Program-made: the position numbers and the translations under genes
Part shown: in pieces, positions 43,351 through 51,730 of the stretch
Position numbering within the stretch: the first letter of the stretch is position 1
Layout of the letters: every line of letters starts with the position of its first letter
NCBI RefSeq assembly: GCF_030812315.1
Contig: NZ_JAUSSM010000004.1
Span: 62,001 to 126,000 of the forward strand
Direction: 5' to 3'
Length of the DNA: 64,000 bases
Source: Arthrobacter oryzae
GTDB taxonomy: Bacteria > Actinomycetota > Actinomycetes > Actinomycetales > Micrococcaceae
Notes under the pieces: generated by a model
The model's input: the letters and a program-made list of their open reading frames with translations, nothing else
Database searches by the model: none
What the model was told of the DNA's origin: nothing

Positions 43351-46040
43351 CCGCCACCAACCGCAAGCGCAAGCTAATCGAAGTCGCCCTTCCGCTGGAA
43401 GAGATCAACGCCGCCTGCAAAGCCGACAAGGACCGCAAGACCGGCACCATCCGCAACCTCCATAAGTGGTTCGCCCCCATGCCGCTTCCTGCGTGGCGCG
43501 CCCTCCTGTTCGCAGCATTGGTCGATGACCCGGTCGATGACAACAAGCGGGTATACCTACTCGACGTAATCAAGCGACTGGTGGCGAACGGTGCCGATCT
43601 TCCCGACCGCGATGCGCTCGAAGAGGCACAGGAGATCCTTGGAAAACAATTCCCGGGTGGGCTGCCTGTTGTCATGGACCCATTCTGCGGTGGGGGATCG
43701 ACGCTCGTTGAAGGTCAACGGCTTGGGATGTCCACGTATGGTTCAGATCTAAATCCCGTACCTGTACTCATTACACGAACGCTCACCGAGCTCCTCCCCG
43801 GATTGCATGATGGTGAGCCGCTTCACCCGGAATCGGCTAGTGAGGGTCGACTTTCATTTGCGATGACTCACAACGACGTCAGCAACAACTTTCAGGGCCT
43901 AAAGCAAGACGTTTCCTACTACGCTCACCAAATCGAGAAGCAGGTGAGGCGTCGGTTAGCTGGACTCTACCCTGAACATGAAGGAGAGGTCCCGATTGCC
44001 TGGATATGGGCCAGAACGGCCGCATGCCCGAATCCAACCTGCGGCATTCAAACTGTGCTGACTGCTTCATGGTGGCTGTCGAAGAAGCGGGGAGATCCTG
44101 TCTGGGTCGACTATTCGATTGAGGACGGCGAAGTAAAGCTGCACGTTGTCTCAGGCCAGGCAGAAGGTGAGCCTCCAAGTTCGCCCAAAGTTCGCAATGG
44201 AGTTTTTGAATGCCTTTCATGTCGGTCCGTCCTCGAAGCAACGTATATCCGTAAGGAAGGTCGGGCCAAGCGTCTTGGCGTACGGATGATCGCCGTCATC
44301 GCAGAAGGATCACGGGGCCGAATCCATCGTGACCCCACGAGCGCTGAAATCGCAGCGGCAGAGAACTGCAACCTCGGTGACGAAATGCGCATTTCACCAC
44401 CGCTGGTGGGACGAGCAACTACGAATTTGGCTCTTTATGGACTCGAAACATGGGACCAACTCCACACCGATCGGCAGCTGCTCACGCTTTCGACGTTTGC
44501 GGACCTAGTAGCGGATACACACGCGGCAGTAATTTCGGACGGAGGATCCCGGGAGTGGGCCGATGCGGTCGTCACCATCCTGGGGCTTGCAGTCGGTCGG
44601 TTGGCGATGAGCAATTCAAGTCAGTCTCGGCTGACCGTCAGAAATGATGGAACAACAACACGTTTCAATGCAGCCTTTGGCCGCAACGATCTTCCAATGA
44701 CATGGGATTTTCCGGAAATGAATCCGCTGGGTCCCTCTGGAACTTGGTTGGGATCTCTACCAACAGTCCTCGAAGCCCTGGCGTTTGCGCCCACGGGGAC
44801 GGGTGTGGTGCGACGAGCTGACGCTAGAGTCACGCGGGCACCTAAACCCGGACTTGTCGCGACAGATCCGCCATACTTTGAGGCGATTGGCTACGCAGAC
44901 TTGTCAGACTACTTCTACATTTGGCACCGTCGCGCCCTGGGAAAAGTTCATCCGGATTTGTACGCAACGATGGCCACGCCCAAATCTGGCGAACTGACGG
45001 CAATCCACCTTCACCACGGAAACGATAGGGAGGCGGCACGCCGTTACTTCATCGACGGTTTTACGGAGACCTTCCGCAATCTCCAGGGCTCGCTAGCAGA
45101 CGATCTCCCGATGCTCGTTGTCTATGCGTCTAAGGAGCAGAAGGGTGGGAAGGATGAGGAAACCCGCTGGTCGTCCATTCTGACCGCAATGGTGGACGCA
45201 GATCTCGAAATTACGGGCACCTGGCCAATCCATGGCACCGGATCGACCCGAATGAACGGTCAAGGAACCAACGCGGTTGCTTCGTACATCGTGATGGTCT
45301 GCCGTCCCCGTCTGGCGGCGGCATCGTCGTGCAGTCTCTCTGAGTTCAACCGCGCTCTTCGCCATGAACTGGGAGGAGCCGTGAGAGATCTACAGGCAGC
45401 ATCGATTCTGCCGGTCGACCTCGCACAGGCAGCGATGGGGCCGGGCATGCAGATCTACTCCCGCTATCGCGCCGTACTGGACCAGTCGGGACAGCGAGTT
45501 CCGGTGGAGCACGCCCTCCGCCTCATTAATGCAGCTCGTGAGGCTGTGCTCGATGAGCAGGAAGGCGAATTGGACCCAGAATCGCGGTTTGCCGTCCGCT
45601 GGTGGGAAGCCTATGGCTGGAATCCCTCCGTCTTCGACGACGCCGCCAAGACCGCTCGGCCCCTGGGCATCAGCGTGGACGATGTTGCTCGCGCTCAAGT
45701 GGTTACGAGCAAGGGCAACAAGGTCCAACTTCTGGGCTCGGGAGACCTCGACCAGAAGTGGGTCCCGTCTGCCGACATCCGTCCTACTGCGTGGGAGGCG
45801 GTACACCACCTCGCACACCGGTTGATTGACCGGGGTGGCGAATTGGAGGCGGCGCGGCTGATGGCGGCGCTCGGTAACTTACAGGACCCTGCAATGGCCC
45901 TGGTGTATCGCCTACATGATATTGCTGCCAAGAAGGGTCGTGCGGGAGATCAGGAGCGCTACAACGCATTGATCAACTCCTGGGCTGAACTGGTAAAGCT
46001 GAGTGCCGACAATTCGACGATGACTGAGGGGCTGTTCTGA
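43347..46040 (+). CDS. DUF1156 DNA methyltransferase
   Basis: An 897-residue methylase. The GTG start overlaps the previous stop (GTGA). The N-terminal DUF1156 segment has KWFAPMPLPAWRALLFAAL. The SAM-binding motif is MDPFCGGGSTL (about residue 111) and the catalytic motif is TDPPYFEAIGY (about 507), typical of N6-adenine or N4-cytosine methylases. Two Cys pairs (CPNPTC near 228, CLSC near 289) suggest a zinc ribbon between them. It probably marks host DNA as self for this operon. The recognition sequence is unknown. Confidence 0.9.
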   Translation: MTATNRKRKLIEVALPLEEINAACKADKDRKTGTIRNLHKWFAPMPLPAWRALLFAALVDDPVDDNKRVYLLDVIKRLVANGADLPDRDALEEAQEILGKQFPGGLPVVMDPFCGGGSTLVEGQRLGMSTYGSDLNPVPVLITRTLTELLPGLHDGEPLHPESASEGRLSFAMTHNDVSNNFQGLKQDVSYYAHQIEKQVRRRLAGLYPEHEGEVPIAWIWARTAACPNPTCGIQTVLTASWWLSKKRGDPVWVDYSIEDGEVKLHVVSGQAEGEPPSSPKVRNGVFECLSCRSVLEATYIRKEGRAKRLGVRMIAVIAEGSRGRIHRDPTSAEIAAAENCNLGDEMRISPPLVGRATTNLALYGLETWDQLHTDRQLLTLSTFADLVADTHAAVISDGGSREWADAVVTILGLAVGRLAMSNSSQSRLTVRNDGTTTRFNAAFGRNDLPMTWDFPEMNPLGPSGTWLGSLPTVLEALAFAPTGTGVVRRADARVTRAPKPGLVATDPPYFEAIGYADLSDYFYIWHRRALGKVHPDLYATMATPKSGELTAIHLHHGNDREAARRYFIDGFTETFRNLQGSLADDLPMLVVYASKEQKGGKDEETRWSSILTAMVDADLEITGTWPIHGTGSTRMNGQGTNAVASYIVMVCRPRLAAASSCSLSEFNRALRHELGGAVRDLQAASILPVDLAQAAMGPGMQIYSRYRAVLDQSGQRVPVEHALRLINAAREAVLDEQEGELDPESRFAVRWWEAYGWNPSVFDDAAKTARPLGISVDDVARAQVVTSKGNKVQLLGSGDLDQKWVPSADIRPTAWEAVHHLAHRLIDRGGELEAARLMAALGNLQDPAMALVYRLHDIAAKKGRAGDQERYNALINSWAELVKLSADNSTMTEGLF

Positions 46041-46041
46041 G

Positions 46042-49000
46042 ATGGCATTGACGAACAAGGAAAGCGTAGGACGTGTCCTTGATCTGGTGGCGGTTGGCCT
46101 CGGTCCGTGGATGGTCAAGCGGCTGGAGGCCAAATACGGGTCAGATTGGGCGGATCAGGTAGTCCGGTTAGCCGGCGTGGCGCCGCGCGGAGACGCGCGC
46201 GACATCACAGACGTTTCCTATCTGTTTTGGGTGTTTGACAAGCAGTGGCACGGTCTCTTCAAGGAGCACCTAAGTTTCGAGGACAAGCGGGCAGTGTCGG
46301 CCCTGTGGGATGCACGCAACGAGTGGGCGCACAATCCGAAGGTCTCGTCCGAACGCATGGAACGCGTCCTTATGGATGGCGAGCATCTGCTGCGGTCTAT
46401 CGGCGCTGTTGTACAGGCCGACGCTGCGGATGAGATGCGCCGTGACTTCCGCCGTGTCATGTTCGAAGAGGACCAAAAGCGGCTGCAGCGCGCCACCGAG
46501 AAGTCGTTGTCCGTGCAGGTCGACTCTACCGGCCTTCCGGCATGGCGTGACGTGGTCGAACCTCACGACGATGTGGCTCGTGGGTCGTTCCAGTTGGCTC
46601 AGTTCGCTGCCGACCTCCGACAGGTCCACCAAGGAGTTGCCGGACCGGAATACGGTGACCCCACCGAGTTCTTTGGGCGCACCTACCTGACGCGTGGCCT
46701 TCGGTACCTGTTGGAGCAGGCGGTTCAGCGCCTCAACGGTGTCGGCGGCGAGCCGGTCGTCGACCTGATGACGACGTTCGGTGGCGGCAAGACCCACTCA
46801 CTGCTGGCGGTCTACCATGCCGCATCGGGAACATCTGCGGACAAGTTGCCCGGCATGCGCGAGATCCTCGACGGCCTCGGGCTCACGGAACTGCCGGCTA
46901 AGGTCAACCGTGCGGTCCTCGTCGGCAATGACCTGTCCGTGCTCGGCTCCACAAAGCCGGACGGCACCGTCGTGAACACGATGTGGGGTGAACTCGCCTG
47001 GCAGTTGGGCGGACCCCAGGGTTTCGCCATGGTTGCCCGTTACGACGCGAAGTCCGCACCACCACCGACCACCGAACTCGCTGCCCTGCTGGAGAAGTAC
47101 AGTCCCTGTATCATCCTCATCGACGAGTGGGTCGCTTACCTGCGGCAGTTGTGGTCGCGCGATGAGACAACTCCCGCTGGCACGTTCGACACGCACATGA
47201 CATTCGTCCAGTCCCTCACCGAAGCAACCAAGGCCGTCAAGAACGCCCTGCTGGTCGTGTCGCTGCCGGCTTCCGACGTGGTGCGCGACATGAACATGGC
47301 AGAAGCACCCATCGAGAACGAACACGAAATCGGTGGCACAGCCGGCCTCGAAGCGCTCCGCCACCTCCGGTCGGTCATCCACCGCCTGGAAACGGCATGG
47401 CAACCCGCGTCGGTTGAGGAGGCCTTCGAGATCGTGCGGCGACGCATCTTCAAGCCCTTCGGTAGCCATGAATCAGCCAACCGTGACTTGGTGGTCGGGA
47501 AGTTCTTGGAGCACTACCAGAAGCACGCCGCCGACCTGCCCAACGAAGTCATGCAGCCCAGCTACCGATCGTCTATGAAGGCCGCATACCCGATTCACCC
47601 CGAGTTGTTCGACCGGCTCTACCAGGACTGGTCCACGCTGGAACGGTTCCAGCGCACCCGTGGTGTCCTGCGACTCATGGCCACCGTCGTACACGCGCTG
47701 TGGACCAGCGGCGACAGGGCACCGCTCATCCTTCCGGCCTCCATCCCCTTGGACAACCAGAAGGTGTTCGAGGAGATCACTAACCACCTTGACGACACGT
47801 GGAAGCCGATAGTGGACGCCGACATCTCCGGTGACTCTTCAGCGGCGTCAACCATCGACAACGAGATCAAGATTCTCGGCAGGTCGATGGCCGCGAAACG
47901 CGCCGCCCGCTGTGTGTTCCTCGGCACCGCTCCGATGGCGAACCGTCGTGAGCGTGACGGTTCCGTGTCCACGATTCGTGGCCTAGAACAGAAGCGAGTC
48001 GTACTCGCCTCCACTTACCCGGGCGACAACCCCTCCCATGTCGCAGATGCGCTGCGACGGTTGGGCGACCAGGGCAAGTACATGAACCGCGATCAGGACC
48101 GGTACTGGCTCAGCCTTCAGCAAACGGTCTCGCAGATCGTCCAGGAACGCGCCGACGCCTACCACGACGAGCAGGTCTTCGATGAACTCGCCGCGACGGT
48201 TCGCAGTGAGACCGACAAGGGCCTGTTCGAAAGGGTCCATCGGTTCCCGCCCAGCAGCATCGACGTTGAAGACGTCCCCTCCATCGGATTGGTCGTCTTC
48301 GGCCCCGACCGAGCGTTTTCGAGGAAGGCCAAGTCCACTGCCGAAGCCGCCGCGCGGGAGTTCTTGAACAAGCGGGGCACGAACGCCCGTATCCACAAGA
48401 ACAGTCTTGTGTTCCTCGCCCCCGAGGTCGACCGGACCGATCTCCTGGTCAACGCGGTCCGTAACCGAATGGCCTGGGAGTACATCCTCGAAAACAAGGA
48501 CTCCCTCAACCTCGACCAACACAACATCAAGCTGGCGACGTCGCGCGTCAAACAGGCCGTTCAGAACGTCTCTGACTCGATCCGCGAAGCCTACAAGTGG
48601 ATTCTTGTGCCACACCAAGCACCAGGTTCCGCGGACATCGAACTTGAAGCGATCCTGATGAATGGCGATGGCACCTTGGCCTCACGCGTCACGAAGAAAG
48701 CAGACGCAGGTGAGTTCGTCGTCCGTAATTACTCAGCCGCCCTCCTGCGAATGGAGATAAACCGGCTGAACTTATGGAAGGACAGGGCGCACGTTCCTGT
48801 CGATGTGACGACCGGGTACTTCACCCAGTATGTGTACATGCCTAAGGTCACCACCCCTAGGGTTGTTATGGAAGCGATTAGGCGGCTCGACGAGGTGCTC
48901 CACATCGACATCGACGGGTTCGCCTATGCAGAGGCCTATGAGAATGACCGCTACGTCGGCCTCACCTTGACAGCGCCATTCGAAGTTCGGCCCAGCGGTC

Positions 49001-49434
49001 TCATCGTCGATCCGCTCGTCGCACGCGAACAGATCACCAAGGACGAGGCCGCCGCTCAAGAAGCCACCGCCACCAGCGGCAGCTCAGCAACGGCGGCCTC
49101 CTCAGGTGGAGGCTTGTCCAGCAGCACCGCGACCAGTAGCAACGCTGGGAAGGGCACGAGCACCGCCGGCGGAACCACCGGCACCCCAACGCCGACTAAA
49201 ACGGTCACCAGATTCCACGCTACCAAGGAACTTACCTCAGCCCGCGTAGTCCGCGACGCGAGCCAGATCTATGAAGAAATCATTTCCCACTTCGTCAGCG
49301 CCGGAGTAAGCGTCAAAGTCACCATCGACGTTGAGTCCGACCAGTTGGATAAACTCTCCAATGACCAGCGGTCAGCTATTCGTGAAAACCTCAAGACACT
49401 TGGGTTCCGCGACGACGACTGGTCGATGGATTAA
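46042..49434 (+). CDS. HEPN (Swt1-type) and DUF499 ATPase
   Basis: A 1130-residue protein, one base after the methylase stop. The N-terminal HEPN domain (1-115) has RNEWAHN near residue 92 and matches the start of the giant helicase. Walker A is TTFGGGKTHSLLAVYH (about 245) and Walker B is CIILIDEWVAYL (about 357), as expected for DUF499. A Ser/Thr/Gly linker at about 1008-1055 leads to a last small domain. DUF499 ATPases accompany DUF1156 methylases in DISARM-related gene sets. HEPN domains often cut RNA; the RxxxxH here would be the active site. Confidence 0.88.
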   Translation: MALTNKESVGRVLDLVAVGLGPWMVKRLEAKYGSDWADQVVRLAGVAPRGDARDITDVSYLFWVFDKQWHGLFKEHLSFEDKRAVSALWDARNEWAHNPKVSSERMERVLMDGEHLLRSIGAVVQADAADEMRRDFRRVMFEEDQKRLQRATEKSLSVQVDSTGLPAWRDVVEPHDDVARGSFQLAQFAADLRQVHQGVAGPEYGDPTEFFGRTYLTRGLRYLLEQAVQRLNGVGGEPVVDLMTTFGGGKTHSLLAVYHAASGTSADKLPGMREILDGLGLTELPAKVNRAVLVGNDLSVLGSTKPDGTVVNTMWGELAWQLGGPQGFAMVARYDAKSAPPPTTELAALLEKYSPCIILIDEWVAYLRQLWSRDETTPAGTFDTHMTFVQSLTEATKAVKNALLVVSLPASDVVRDMNMAEAPIENEHEIGGTAGLEALRHLRSVIHRLETAWQPASVEEAFEIVRRRIFKPFGSHESANRDLVVGKFLEHYQKHAADLPNEVMQPSYRSSMKAAYPIHPELFDRLYQDWSTLERFQRTRGVLRLMATVVHALWTSGDRAPLILPASIPLDNQKVFEEITNHLDDTWKPIVDADISGDSSAASTIDNEIKILGRSMAAKRAARCVFLGTAPMANRRERDGSVSTIRGLEQKRVVLASTYPGDNPSHVADALRRLGDQGKYMNRDQDRYWLSLQQTVSQIVQERADAYHDEQVFDELAATVRSETDKGLFERVHRFPPSSIDVEDVPSIGLVVFGPDRAFSRKAKSTAEAAAREFLNKRGTNARIHKNSLVFLAPEVDRTDLLVNAVRNRMAWEYILENKDSLNLDQHNIKLATSRVKQAVQNVSDSIREAYKWILVPHQAPGSADIELEAILMNGDGTLASRVTKKADAGEFVVRNYSAALLRMEINRLNLWKDRAHVPVDVTTGYFTQYVYMPKVTTPRVVMEAIRRLDEVLHIDIDGFAYAEAYENDRYVGLTLTAPFEVRPSGLIVDPLVAREQITKDEAAAQEATATSGSSATAASSGGGLSSSTATSSNAGKGTSTAGGTTGTPTPTKTVTRFHATKELTSARVVRDASQIYEEIISHFVSAGVSVKVTIDVESDQLDKLSNDQRSAIRENLKTLGFRDDDWSMD

Positions 49435-49443
49435 ACAGAAGTG

Positions 49444-49473
49444 GGCCCTCGTCCAGATAACGTTACGAGGGCC
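49444..49473 (+). terminator. terminator hairpin after the DUF499 gene
   Basis: GGCCCTCGT pairs with ACGAGGGCC across a 12-base loop; outer bases (AGTGG with CCACT) extend the fold. It lies 9 bases after the stop and marks the end of the three-gene operon. Confidence 0.7.
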
Positions 49474-49535
49474 TACCACTGGGTAGGCTCAGGGAACTGT
49501 CCGCTTGTCTTCAAACTAGGAAGGATGCCAGCTTA

Positions 49536-50207
49536 TTGTCATCAGAACCAAGGTTGACTGACAGAGCAAGACGACACGACGCCGCCCCAAATGAGGAATG
49601 GGTCCTCATGTACCGAAAAGGTCTCCCTTCCACGGACATCGCCAGGCTCGTGGGAGTACCGCACAGCACCCTGCGCTACCATCTCCTTGTTGCCAAGTCA
49701 ATGAACCCGGAGCTTGCCGATGAACACCGGGCAAACGTCCGGCGCCGCGTCTCCCCGCGCTCCCTACGACTCATGGAGGCGCTGATCGCCAGGATCAAGG
49801 ACACAGGCCGATACCCATCGTCCAAGGATCCGGACCACAAGGGACGCAGCCTTTTCGTGTGGCTGAACCGTCGGCGGATGGAGGACGCCGCGGGTACCCT
49901 TCACGTCGAAATCCGCGAGGGGCTTGACGCAGCCCTCCCCGGCTGGCGTGGAACCCGAAGGGTGGTCGCTGACGAAGCCCTCTGGCAGAAGAACTTGGCA
50001 GAGCTGGCTACCTACCGTGCCGGCGGAAACGACTGGCCGCGAAGGAGAAACGCCGGCAACGAAGAGGAACGTAAGCTCGGCGCCTGGCTTTCCAAACAAC
50101 GGCGCCACAGAATCCGCGAAACGCTGGACTCTGCCCGGTCCAAAGCCCTCGACGAAAAAGTCCCCGGCTGGACGCAGCGACGGAAACGAAGCCCGCCGAA
50201 AGTTTGA
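49536..50207 (+). CDS. helicase-associated domain protein with HTH
   Basis: A 223-residue basic protein. The start is a TTG at 49536, chosen for AGGAAGGA upstream; an in-frame ATG at 49608 is possible. An HTH-like unit (STDIARLVGVPHSTLRYHLL) is followed by two helicase-associated repeats with conserved Trp (RSLFVWLNRRR, KLGAWLSKQRRHR), each roughly 60 residues. Such proteins bind DNA. It lies between the terminator of the SNF2/DUF1156/DUF499 operon and the DUF6361 gene. Confidence 0.7.
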   Translation: MSSEPRLTDRARRHDAAPNEEWVLMYRKGLPSTDIARLVGVPHSTLRYHLLVAKSMNPELADEHRANVRRRVSPRSLRLMEALIARIKDTGRYPSSKDPDHKGRSLFVWLNRRRMEDAAGTLHVEIREGLDAALPGWRGTRRVVADEALWQKNLAELATYRAGGNDWPRRRNAGNEEERKLGAWLSKQRRHRIRETLDSARSKALDEKVPGWTQRRKRSPPKV

Positions 50208-50521
50208 TTTTTTGAACCTTGACAGCCTTTCCAATTTTTTTCAGCCGCAGCCCGTGGTTGCTCAGTAGCGCTCAGATCGAAGCGGAACTCAAGGTGCTGC
50301 TGTCACTCTGCGTCCGCTGGAGCACCGGGCCGGAATTAGAGCAGGTCAGGATTGTGCCGTTGGCACGCGTCCTAAACAAAGAATTTGCTCAATATGACGT
50401 CGCCTCGCTGGCAGTACTCTACTTGTGCCATATGGTGCACGTGGGGGGACAATTCGTGGTCGCGAAGGGCCCTCCGACGCCAATCGTTCGCCAACCAAAC
50501 AGAAGCGAGTCCAGGCTCCCT

Positions 50522-51730
50522 ATGGCTTCCCTCATCTCCTGGCTCGACGCGTCAACCGAGGAAAACTCGAAGATGCGCGAACTCGTCAAGCTCTTCGGCA
50601 CGCCGGAAACGACGGACGACCTTGGCATGGGCCAGCTCCGCGACGCGATCAGCAACAGCCTGTTCCCTGGTACATCCGTCCTGCACCTCGGCGCGCGCTA
50701 TATGCTCCTGGTCCCATGGGCCTACCTCACTGCGCAACGCGGCACCAGCCGTCCAGACGATCTGCGGAAGCGGTCCGAGGAATCAGAACGGCAGCTCATC
50801 GGCCGGCTGAAGGAGCTAGGCGAAGACAGCTACATCGGACGCGATGCCGGCCGGAACGTGCGACAGCTTCCCTCGGCGGCATACTGGTCGGCGCTTCGCC
50901 GCTACGGGATCGTGAACCCCGAGACAGACCGTTCCGCCGTCGCCCAGCTCATGTGCGCAGACACTCCTACCCCCGAGGAAGGCGAGAACGCCTACCACAT
51001 CTGGAACCAGAGCCTCCCGAAGCCGCCGGAAGGCTTCCCGCAGTCCGAAGAAAACGGGCTGGCGTTGTCCCACGACGAGGCGCGCTGGCTCCAGGAGCGC
51101 ATCCTCACCACCTGCCCGGGAACGATGCTGGCGCACGTTGTCGGGTCCGAGGCCAGCCCCGAGCGCAGGCTCTGGGCTCCCTGGCTGGACCCGGCCTGCC
51201 GCAGCGCGGAGGGCGACCCTGCGCAGTGGCTCAAAGATGCGGAATCGTTCTCCTTCATCCACAACGGCGCCACCATCCTGTACCAACACCTCGTCGCCGA
51301 GCTTTCCAGAGAGACATTTACCTCCAGCGGTGACACCCTCGAGCCAACGGAGAAGCTCCTGAAAGCGTGGGAGGACCAGCGCGGCAGCAAACGCGACCTT
51401 CTCGCCGGCTGGGACGTGGACGATTACCTCAGCCGTGCCAAAGTACTGAACCACAGCATCAACAACAACACCGCCGACTTCGCGCGGGCCATGCTGGCAG
51501 CGGCATTGAGCCCAAGCAAACTGATCGACAACACAGACTTCCGTGCCGCCGTCGAAATCCGGGAGAAGCTGATGAAGAAGTCCAACTCGCGGTTCCGCAA
51601 CGAACGCCGGCTCCGTGCCTGGCAACCGCCAACGCAGGTCGCGTCCCTGTCCTTCCGCTGGGCACAGGTCCGCAGGAACGTCCTGGACATCCACGCAGGA
51701 CTCGCACTGGAAGGTCAGTCACATGCTTGA
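50522..51730 (+). CDS. DUF6361 family protein
   Basis: A 402-residue protein when started at 50522 (MASLISWLDAS). The pattern ISWLDASTEENSKMRELVKL, GMGQLRDAISNSLFPGTSVL and ARYMLLVPWAYL is that of proteins I recall as DUF6361. The same frame is open from 50219 and the extra part (…LLSLCVRWSTGPELEQVRIV…) is protein-like, so a longer start cannot be excluded. It overlaps the PLD gene by 8 bases. The function is unknown, but it is the first gene of a PLD-helicase trio. Confidence 0.75.
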   Translation: MASLISWLDASTEENSKMRELVKLFGTPETTDDLGMGQLRDAISNSLFPGTSVLHLGARYMLLVPWAYLTAQRGTSRPDDLRKRSEESERQLIGRLKELGEDSYIGRDAGRNVRQLPSAAYWSALRRYGIVNPETDRSAVAQLMCADTPTPEEGENAYHIWNQSLPKPPEGFPQSEENGLALSHDEARWLQERILTTCPGTMLAHVVGSEASPERRLWAPWLDPACRSAEGDPAQWLKDAESFSFIHNGATILYQHLVAELSRETFTSSGDTLEPTEKLLKAWEDQRGSKRDLLAGWDVDDYLSRAKVLNHSINNNTADFARAMLAAALSPSKLIDNTDFRAAVEIREKLMKKSNSRFRNERRLRAWQPPTQVASLSFRWAQVRRNVLDIHAGLALEGQSHA

